Of a DNA stretch of 64,000 bases, positions 57,925 through 64,000 are shown in pieces. The position numbers and the translations under genes are program-made. This DNA is from Puniceicoccaceae bacterium (lineage in GTDB: Bacteria > Verrucomicrobiota > Verrucomicrobiia > Opitutales > Coraliomargaritaceae), in assembly GCA_022448605.1 (NCBI GenBank), contig JAKVCM010000001.1, positions 1 to 64,000 of the forward strand, in the 5' to 3' direction. The notes beneath the pieces are model-generated. The model did no database searches. It was not told where the DNA came from and was given only the letters and a program-made list of their open reading frames with translations. Numbering within the stretch: position 1 is the stretch's first letter; each line of letters opens with the position of its first letter.

Positions 57925-58893
57925 TTAGACCTTGTCTACCACAGATTGAGCCGGGAGGGCGATCTCGATAAATTCGAGGACAACTGTAAATGTGGAAATG
58001 TTTTCTGAAATGACAGGCTTCTGTGCTTCTTCGGGAGCTTCTAATTCCGAATTAGAGCCACTGTCAAAGATTCCAAAAAAAGCATCCAGATCGTTGTTGG
58101 CAGGCACTTTTGCAGTCGTACTAATACCTGAGGGCCGATCGACTTCAATACTACGCACAACGATAGGAAGATCAAATTTAGCAAGATCGTTAAGCAGTCG
58201 TCGAAGCGAATCTGTGTAGCCTGTAAAGGCCAAACGGAAGGCGAGAGTGTTGATGGCACCCGGAACCTTTGCAGTAATCGCGGGGTGTATAGTGAAGCTT
58301 TTTGCGCTGCTAGAGCCTTCGGCTTTCTGCTCTAGAACCTCACGTTCGACTGAAACGATACCCTCTGGTTCGGCTTCATACAGCTTATTGAGCAAATAGC
58401 TAAGGATTTGGCGTTGCTTATCGAGCACGGGGATCAGCTCATCGTCGTCGAGCATCGTCGCTTCATCGAGGTATTGCTCAAAGCCGAATGCGAAGTCGTC
58501 TGGAACGATGATCTCAACTGGCTCGCCGTCTTTGTTGGTATACGTAGCGGCTTTGCGCTGATAAATGGAGATGAACTGCTGAATTCCTGCCATGACGCCG
58601 ATGCCATCAGCCGATGTCGTGATGCGAGCGCCACGTTCCAAGTCTTCGCGAATTTTCTTCAGCCCTGCTTTTAACTCGGCCACGTTTTCGGCGGAAGCTT
58701 CTACATTTTCTGGGGTGGGCGCAGGATCGGCAAAGCACATACTTTTTAACTGAGATTCAGCTGAGGTGATTTTTTGTTTTTTCTGGTCAATTTTACCTGA
58801 CTCGGCGAATGCAAAATATGCCCCCGCAGCAAAGGCCAAGATGCAAACGGCCATAATGATCGTGAAAATGAGATTTTTCTTAATAAAACCCAT
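57925..58893 (-). CDS. Amuc_1100/PilO-like pilus-associated protein
   Basis: The 322 residues have one N-terminal membrane segment (about 8-28, NLIFTIIMAVCILAFAAGAYFAF), a coiled-coil (about 33-90, IDQKKQKITSAESQL and VAELKAGLKKIREDLE) and a C-terminal domain with INTLAFRLAFTGYTDSLRRLLNDLAKFDLPIVVRSIEVDRPSG. This is PilO topology. Size, topology and gene order agree with Amuc_1100 of Akkermansia muciniphila (317 residues), an outer-membrane-associated protein known for host effects. Sequence identity is probably low. In this genome it is presumably a pilus alignment-complex part. It lies between the PilM-N-like and P-like genes with 5 and 6 bp gaps. Confidence 0.82.
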   Translation of the reverse strand: MGFIKKNLIFTIIMAVCILAFAAGAYFAFAESGKIDQKKQKITSAESQLKSMCFADPAPTPENVEASAENVAELKAGLKKIREDLERGARITTSADGIGVMAGIQQFISIYQRKAATYTNKDGEPVEIIVPDDFAFGFEQYLDEATMLDDDELIPVLDKQRQILSYLLNKLYEAEPEGIVSVEREVLEQKAEGSSSAKSFTIHPAITAKVPGAINTLAFRLAFTGYTDSLRRLLNDLAKFDLPIVVRSIEVDRPSGISTTAKVPANNDLDAFFGIFDSGSNSELEAPEEAQKPVISENISTFTVVLEFIEIALPAQSVVDKV

Positions 58894-58898
58894 GGAAT

Positions 58899-60566
58899 CT
58901 AAAGTGGTTTTGCGGTATCTACGACCAAGTTAATAGTAAAAGTTAACACGTTGAGCCCATTGCGTAGATCGCTCCAATTAATATTAGGAGGCTTGGAGGA
59001 TACGATGAATTTAGAATCTTCGAAACTGGACTGCAGGCTCTTAATCCGGCGAGAGATGACCTCTTGGTCAATGCCAGCAGTATCATCTGCAGTTTCGCGG
59101 ACAAGCATTTGCCCTTCGATAACAACCTCGTAAGACGCCTCACCCTCACTTGCTTGTTCGCGCTGCACTTCGAGTGAGTCGAGCCAGACATCTTCGGTCT
59201 TTGTTAGGCTAGCTTGCAGTTCTGCGAAGAACTGTATCCAATTAGTCTTAGAATTAACAAGACCTTCGACACGGCGGATCGACTCACTAATTTTTACAGC
59301 CTCATTACTGTTATCAAGAATTTGCGATAAGCGAGACTGCAAGGGGGCGACTTGTGCTTGGGTAGCTTGAGCCGCTTTTTCGTAAGCATTGCCTAATTGT
59401 TTATGTCCAACAAACACTGGCCAAGGAGAGAGCGCCAAACAAATTCCAGCTATAACGAGATAGGGCTTTTTCGAACCAAACTCCATTTCACGCTGAACTT
59501 CGTCGGGCAATAGATTAACGCCGGCGCTGTCCGCAACAATGTGCTGAGCGGCGGCACCAATGATCTCACTGGTCTCCAGCCGAAGTGAAATAGAATTTGA
59601 GTCAAGCTCGCCGCAAAGAGTGACATTTTGTAGCGGATCAAAAAACTCAACGTCAACCTTTTGCGAAGTTGATAGTTGCTCGGTAAGGCCTTCGAGTAAT
59701 GCACCTCGCCCGTTGAGGAGAATGCGCCTCGGCGATGCGCCTCCCTTTTGACGGCGGTAATTGACAATCGAACGGGTAATCTCCTGCCCCATACGGCGCA
59801 TGAATGACTCAGAGCAAGAGGGTAATAGCTTTGCCCCAGAATCACCATCAGAGTAGTCGAGATCATCGCTAAAAAATTTATGTTTCAGCTCATCTGCCTT
59901 AGCGAAAGGCTTACCGATGCTATCTGCAATATTCTGGGTGAGTGAGTTTCCACCGAGTTGGATATTCCGAACGAAGAAGCCGTCAGGATTCTTGAAAAGT
60001 AAATTTGTAGAGCGTGCACCAATGTTAATGAGTAAGACATCTTCGTCCATGGTGGGATATGCGTACTGGATCGCATTATAGTCAAGAACAGTGGCGGCGT
60101 TGATCGTATCGACTGAAAAACCCGCGCGGGCAACTTCTCCGCAGAAATCCTCAATTGTATTCGACTTACATGCGATAAAGAGCACTTCAGTCTCGACGCC
60201 ATCATCCCCAACTACTTGGCTATCCCAGACAACTTCGTGAAGAGGGTAAGGAATATTCTGCTGTGCTTCAAATGCAATAATTTGCGCCCGTTTGCTCTCC
60301 TCGACATGCGGAATGCGGATAGTCTTAGTCAGCACTTGATTGCCAGGAATAACAAAAGAAGCATTACCCGAAAACTTGTGCTGATGGTGCAGCGTGTGCA
60401 GAGCGACGCCTACTGCACCTAGCCAAGCATCATCGTTAAAGTAGTCGTAATTGAGTATCTCTGTTACTAATTTCTCGATTTGGAGTATGCCTCCACTGGA
60501 GGAAACAACCGCGGCGGTGATTCGGCTTGCGCCACAGTTGACGATAAGTTGCTTAGAGCTGCTCAT
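58899..60566 (-). CDS. PilM-PilN-like fused pilus assembly protein (Amuc_1101-like)
   Basis: The 555 residues are a PilM-like actin-fold protein (about 1-345: VNCGASRITAAVVSS, ISxF-type FEAQQNIPYPLHEVVWDSQVVG, LLINIGARSTNLL, GGNSLTQNIADSIGKPF). It is followed by NLLPDEVQRE (351-360), the usual start of PilN, one membrane segment (about 365-385, PYLVIAGICLALSPWPVFVG), a coiled coil and a periplasmic domain (DVWLDSLEVQREQASEG). So M and N functions appear to be fused in one chain, as in the first cluster's L-like protein. In the family, PilM binds PilN in the cytoplasm and links to the assembly ATPase. Confidence 0.88.
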   Translation of the reverse strand: MSSSKQLIVNCGASRITAAVVSSSGGILQIEKLVTEILNYDYFNDDAWLGAVGVALHTLHHQHKFSGNASFVIPGNQVLTKTIRIPHVEESKRAQIIAFEAQQNIPYPLHEVVWDSQVVGDDGVETEVLFIACKSNTIEDFCGEVARAGFSVDTINAATVLDYNAIQYAYPTMDEDVLLINIGARSTNLLFKNPDGFFVRNIQLGGNSLTQNIADSIGKPFAKADELKHKFFSDDLDYSDGDSGAKLLPSCSESFMRRMGQEITRSIVNYRRQKGGASPRRILLNGRGALLEGLTEQLSTSQKVDVEFFDPLQNVTLCGELDSNSISLRLETSEIIGAAAQHIVADSAGVNLLPDEVQREMEFGSKKPYLVIAGICLALSPWPVFVGHKQLGNAYEKAAQATQAQVAPLQSRLSQILDNSNEAVKISESIRRVEGLVNSKTNWIQFFAELQASLTKTEDVWLDSLEVQREQASEGEASYEVVIEGQMLVRETADDTAGIDQEVISRRIKSLQSSFEDSKFIVSSKPPNINWSDLRNGLNVLTFTINLVVDTAKPL

Positions 60567-60618
60567 GTAAAAGTTTTCGAAAGGTAGCGAATCAGTTTAG
60601 TAGCATGTGGATTTGCGA

Positions 60619-61206
60619 TTAATTACGCACCTCTCGACGAAGAACAGCAGGCAATTGACTAACACGCCCAAGATCAATTCCGGAGACGAGGTAGTAGGGC
60701 ATAAGCACATGCTCGTTATCCATACCCTCTGACTCCGCTTTGGAAATAAAAGAATTAAGAATATCCAGATTTGGAATATTGCTGCTCATGCCCGCTTTTT
60801 GCGGCTTTTGTGCGTTACCATTTACCGACACTTCTACATAATAAAAATCAGGGTCTGTTTTTAGCTGGTCGCGCTCGACGATTAGACCTGGAAGGTAAAA
60901 GTAGACATTGTTATCATCTCCTTTTCCCATGATTAGGATTTCGATTTCACTCGTATAATAGTCGAATGAGCGAGCCGAAGCGTCACGCGTGTATCCCAAG
61001 TAGGCCTTAACTTTAATCTTTTCAACGTAGTCCTTGTCGCGTGCTTCCTCAGAGGAATTACCCTCACAAGAAAGCTCAATTTCCATCTGGATCCAATCAT
61101 CGCGCAACGAGTTAAAATCAACACGATCGACGCGAATGTCCTCCTCCGCGGGCAGCATGAATGTTGCGGCCAGGAAAATTAGAATAGAGACTAAGTATTT
61201 ATTCAT
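60619..61206 (-). CDS. Exported Amuc_1102-like protein of the second pilus cluster
   Basis: The 195 residues start with a signal peptide (MNKYLVSILIFLAATFMLPA). The mature part is beta-rich with acidic residues (VDFNSLRDDWIQMEIELSCEG, VKAYLGYTRDASARSFDYYTSEIEIL, NVYFYLPGLIVERDQL) and a helical end (LDILNSFISKAESEG). An immunoglobulin-like fold, as reported for Amuc_1102, is plausible, but this is inference from gene position and composition. It is the first gene of the minus-strand cluster, 52 bp before the PilM-N-like gene. The promoter must lie in the 238 bp between it and the Nudix gene. Confidence 0.75.
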   Translation of the reverse strand: MNKYLVSILIFLAATFMLPAEEDIRVDRVDFNSLRDDWIQMEIELSCEGNSSEEARDKDYVEKIKVKAYLGYTRDASARSFDYYTSEIEILIMGKGDDNNVYFYLPGLIVERDQLKTDPDFYYVEVSVNGNAQKPQKAGMSSNIPNLDILNSFISKAESEGMDNEHVLMPYYLVSGIDLGRVSQLPAVLRREVRN

Positions 61207-61444
61207 GTAAATGGGGAGTAACTAAACCACTGCTCTGGGCAGAGTGCAAAAGTAAATGTGTATCTACGGGCTGAGCGCAAAGCAACCTCTTTTTGAGAGA
61301 AATCCCACTCCAAGTCTAGCTCAAGTTAGATACATCTCTTGGGCTAGGATTATGGGCTTCCAAAGATGTGGAACAGTTTAGTTAACTCTGTAATGTCAAA
61401 GAAATTCGCTTGCAGAAATTATCTTTTTAACGAGTTTTTACAGA

Positions 61445-61942
61445 GTGGATACAAGGCTTCCTTTTAAGATTAGTGCGCTTATTTTTACACACAATGCGCA
61501 TGGGCAACAGCTGCTAATCAAACGCAAGAAAGCGCCCAATTGCGGCTGCTGGAGCCCGATCGGTGGCAAACTCGACATGCCTGCTGGCGAATCTCCCTAC
61601 GAGTGCGCCCGCCGCGAGACTGAGGAAGAAATCGGGCTCGTACTTGACGATGGTGACCTTCATTGCTTTGGCTACATCTCGGAGAAGAGCTACGAGGGTG
61701 CGGGGCACTGGTTGATGTTTTTATTTGAATGCAGAAAGGTGGTCAATGATCTGCCTATTGCGATCGATGAGGGGCATTTTAAGTTTTTCGAACGTGCCGC
61801 AATCGACGAACTGCCGATACCCGAGACAGACCGTACCCTACTCTGGCCATATTACGATCAGTATAAGGAGCGATTCATTGGATTACGAGCTAATTGCGAT
61901 CCATCAGGGCAACTAGAAATTGCTGAGGAGCTGAAAATCTAG
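61445..61942 (+). CDS. Nudix hydrolase
   Basis: The 165 residues start with a GTG at 61445. The Nudix box is recognisable: GGKLDMPAGES with YECARRETEEEIGL, but two residues are inserted between the first glycine and the first glutamate compared with the usual G-x5-E spacing; E-x7-REUxEExGU itself is intact. The N-terminal strand ISALIFTHNAHGQQLLIKRKK is also typical. It hydrolyses a nucleoside diphosphate linked to a group X; the substrate is unknown and may be an oxidised nucleotide or another housekeeping target. It stands alone and is convergent with recF. Confidence 0.88.
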   Translation: MDTRLPFKISALIFTHNAHGQQLLIKRKKAPNCGCWSPIGGKLDMPAGESPYECARRETEEEIGLVLDDGDLHCFGYISEKSYEGAGHWLMFLFECRKVVNDLPIAIDEGHFKFFERAAIDELPIPETDRTLLWPYYDQYKERFIGLRANCDPSGQLEIAEELKI

Positions 61943-62043
61943 GTTACAAGGGCCTCGAAATAGGGCATTGAGAAGACGCGACTCCCCGAAAAAGAATTAA
62001 GAGGCTACACGGATTTTAATCTATTAGCTTCACACTCGATTGC

Positions 62044-63108
62044 CTATCCAATCAGGCCATTCAGCACTTCGCAAACCGACCACTTCTCCGGCTCTGCTGG
62101 CAACTCTGTCCCCGTGGCCACAACCTGAAGATCCTCAGGACAGGCGCGCCAAAAGCCTTGACGGCGAATCGGATCAAGCTCGCCGAGCACATCGTCCGCC
62201 AGCAATACAGGCACGAGACCGAGCTGTTGTCGGTAAAAACTGGCTTGTGCAATTCGCAGGGCCACACAGAGACCTCGCTGTTGTCCGTCCGAGGCATACT
62301 CGCGAGCGCTACCAATTTGGAGTGAGAAATTGAAATCGTCGCGGTGGGGCCCACGCTGAGTAGCGCCAATCATTTGATCGCGCTTACGGCTGTCATGCAT
62401 AAGACGGCAGTAAGCTTCCGTCTCATGACAATCTACATTGGGGCGAAAACTGAACTGCGGGCCCTCGTCCGCTTCAGCGATACGGTCGTAAGTGCGGCGC
62501 AAAACCTCACTTAAGGTATTCATCCCTACATCGCGGTAGCTAGCTACCTGAATGGCGTGCTTTGCGATCTCCGCCTCAAAAGCTGAGAATTCGGCTGCGC
62601 TGCCACTGTTTTTTAAAAGGCGGTTTCGCTCGACAATCCCACGGTGGAAATCACGTAAGGCGGTGTAGTAATCACGATTAACAACCGAGAGCGTCAAATC
62701 CATAAAACGCCGGCGTTCGCTGGGGTTGCCACGAAGTAACATCAAGTCACTAGAACAAAGCGTCACTGAAGGAAAGCGGCCAATAAAATCGACCAAGCGT
62801 GTAACCTTCTCACCATCAACCCAGACACTTCGGCCGCCAGGGCTAGAATGGATCTCCAAAGCAGTCGATCCCTGAGTGTCATGCTCAAGCTCGTAAGCCA
62901 GCTTGTATTCCTTTACCCCCTTGCGAGGGAGCGCCGCCAGCGTTTGCGTACGAAAAGACCGAAGCGCAGTCGCCAGCCCAAGTGCTTCCAATAAATTAGA
63001 CTTCCCCTGCCCGTTCGCACCCAAGAGGAAGTTACGTGCACTGCCAAGAGGCAATTCCGCAAACTCGATGTTACGAAAATTCTGCAGGCGTAAACTTAAA
63101 AAACGCAT
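62044..63108 (-). CDS. recF: DNA replication and repair protein RecF
   Basis: The 354 residues form an SMC/RAD50-like ATPase. Features are LSLRLQNFRNIEF, Walker A GANGQGKSNLLEALGLATALRSFR, the GNPSERRRFMDLTLS block, GPHRDDFNF, the ABC-type signature region YASDGQQRGLCVALRIAQ (where the family often has SQGQQR) and Walker B VPVLLADDVLGELDPIRR. RecF loads RecA with RecO and RecR at gapped DNA. In many genomes it lies beside dnaN and gyrB; here it lies between a Nudix gene and a cysteine desulfurase gene, so the ancestral recF context is lost. Confidence 0.96.
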   Translation of the reverse strand: MRFLSLRLQNFRNIEFAELPLGSARNFLLGANGQGKSNLLEALGLATALRSFRTQTLAALPRKGVKEYKLAYELEHDTQGSTALEIHSSPGGRSVWVDGEKVTRLVDFIGRFPSVTLCSSDLMLLRGNPSERRRFMDLTLSVVNRDYYTALRDFHRGIVERNRLLKNSGSAAEFSAFEAEIAKHAIQVASYRDVGMNTLSEVLRRTYDRIAEADEGPQFSFRPNVDCHETEAYCRLMHDSRKRDQMIGATQRGPHRDDFNFSLQIGSAREYASDGQQRGLCVALRIAQASFYRQQLGLVPVLLADDVLGELDPIRRQGFWRACPEDLQVVATGTELPAEPEKWSVCEVLNGLIG

Positions 63109-63126
63109 CTTCTTGTAAATCTTCGA

Positions 63127-64000
63127 TCAGTCAATCGAGACCACCTGACTTTTCATCGAGTCGGCTTCTTCGTTAAGCAATTTGTAAGTGACTAAGAGCG
63201 CATCCGACAACGCCTGCCAATCCTCGGCAGTCGTTTCTACGCCAGCACTAATCCGCAAAACCCGTCCAGCGACCGCGGGATCGATCCCCATAGTTAGTAA
63301 CACTTCTGAAACACCTGTCTTTCCTGTTGAACACGCGGAACCAGACGAAAGAAGGAAGCCCGCCTTTTCTAAAGCGCGTATCCAGCGCACACTTTGGTGG
63401 CGTGGCATACTCATTGATACAGTATTCCATAGCCGGTCTGTACCAGCTCCAATCAATGCAACTCCTGGAATTGCCTGAACAATTTGTTCTATAAATACGT
63501 CGCGGGCCTCGACATTGCCTGAATTAGAGTGCTCAAGTGCAGCACTCATGGCGAGTACACTAGCCACATCTTCGGTGCCCGCACGGTGTGCCACCTCTTG
63601 CTCTCCCCCATCTAATAAACGAAAGTCAACTGCTCCCTCCGGCAAAAGCATGAATCCAACGCCTTTTGGACCTCCAAACTTGTGGGCACAGGCTATGACG
63701 TAAGTACACGCGCTCAAACCTTGCACTGGCAGCTTGCCAACCCATTGTGCCGCGTCGCAATGGTAAGGGATTTGTGCCTTTGCGCAGAGATCTGCAATGG
63801 CCTGCCAGGGCTGGATAACTCCTGTCTCGTTATTAGCTGCCATCACAGAGACTGCAGCCAGTGTGCCCGACTCGATGTGACCAAACAAGGCATCCATATC
63901 AACGAGCCCGCTCTTGGAAAGTGGCAACCAGACCACACGCGAGCCGAATAGCGCCTTGGCTGCTTTGATGACACTGGGATGCTCCGTTGGATTAATACCG
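63127..64000 (-). CDS. Cysteine desulfurase, C-terminal part (cut by window edge)
   Basis: The frame is open to the window edge, so only about 290 C-terminal residues are visible; it begins inside a TEHPSV motif. PLP-enzyme features are AANNETGVIQP, the CDAAQWVGKLPV block, the PLP-lysine motif CAHKFGGPKGVGFM, HRAGTEDVASV and the catalytic-cysteine loop LLSSGSACSTGKTGVSEVL. This is an IscS/NifS-type class V aminotransferase-fold enzyme that takes sulfur from cysteine for Fe-S clusters or thio-modification. Its 3' end lies 18 bp before the recF start, and they may share a transcript. The N-terminus is outside the window, so the subfamily is not fixed. Confidence 0.93.
   Translation of the reverse strand, partial: GINPTEHPSVIKAAKALFGSRVVWLPLSKSGLVDMDALFGHIESGTLAAVSVMAANNETGVIQPWQAIADLCAKAQIPYHCDAAQWVGKLPVQGLSACTYVIACAHKFGGPKGVGFMLLPEGAVDFRLLDGGEQEVAHRAGTEDVASVLAMSAALEHSNSGNVEARDVFIEQIVQAIPGVALIGAGTDRLWNTVSMSMPRHQSVRWIRALEKAGFLLSSGSACSTGKTGVSEVLLTMGIDPAVAGRVLRISAGVETTAEDWQALSDALLVTYKLLNEEADSMKSQVVSID

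Overview
The window reads as chromosomal DNA of a verrucomicrobium, most likely an aquatic or marine Opitutae/Puniceicoccales-type organism. This is inferred from three things: a five-gene pilus-associated block laid out like the Akkermansia Amuc_1098-1102 locus, a second pilus/type II secretion-like assembly cluster, and many exported proteins of verrucomicrobial style. GC content is moderate and genes are dense. I found no insertion sequence, prophage, CRISPR array or rRNA. Most of the window is core metabolism and information processing. The less ordinary content lies in operon structure, unusual domain combinations and unusual family variants.

Layout. 1-4333: end of a histidine kinase, proC, then a glgM-like glycosyltransferase followed by glgE, a plausible route from ADP-glucose via maltose-1-phosphate to alpha-glucan. 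4396-10426: a secreted protein, then dnaE-queE. 10518-16101: a lipoprotein cyclophilin with FKBP_N-like repeats, an NtrC-type regulator, a DUF374 acyltransferase, glycyl-tRNA synthetase and a tRNA with anticodon CAT. 16239-24155: seven minus-strand genes for a pilus/T2SS-like machine (pseudopilin, E, F, large pseudopilin, and L, M and C-like proteins) with no secretin. 24515-28741: a 31-residue basic protein of the AURKAIP1/COX24 (bS22/mS38) type, pabB-pabC, an LptF/G permease and pyrE.

28794-33733: a small His-containing membrane protein, a DMT transporter, larE opposite larC-larB (nickel-pincer cofactor synthesis; no larA here) and a Tat-exported aldo/keto reductase. 33916-41824: an FAD oxidoreductase, YceI, a small membrane protein, pyruvate carboxylase, an AI-2E family permease and a HisA of eukaryotic HIS6 type. 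41966-49984: a secreted FecR-domain protein, a long terminator hairpin lying just before a second DMT transporter, acnB, a STAS protein and glycogen phosphorylase. 50284-53999: a probable ATP-grasp-like protein translationally coupled to prfB, which carries the classical +1 programmed frameshift, and divergent queA. 54207-61206: the second pilus cluster (MN-, O-, P- and secretin Q-like genes plus an exported leader gene). 61445-64000: a Nudix hydrolase, recF and a partial cysteine desulfurase.

Themes. Glycogen genes (glgM, glgE, glgP) and queuosine genes (queE, queA) each occur at separate places in the window. The two pilus clusters carry complementary parts: one has the ATPase, the platform protein and pilins, the other has the secretin. 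They also duplicate the M/N/O/P-like alignment parts. All family assignments were made by reading motifs, without any database search.
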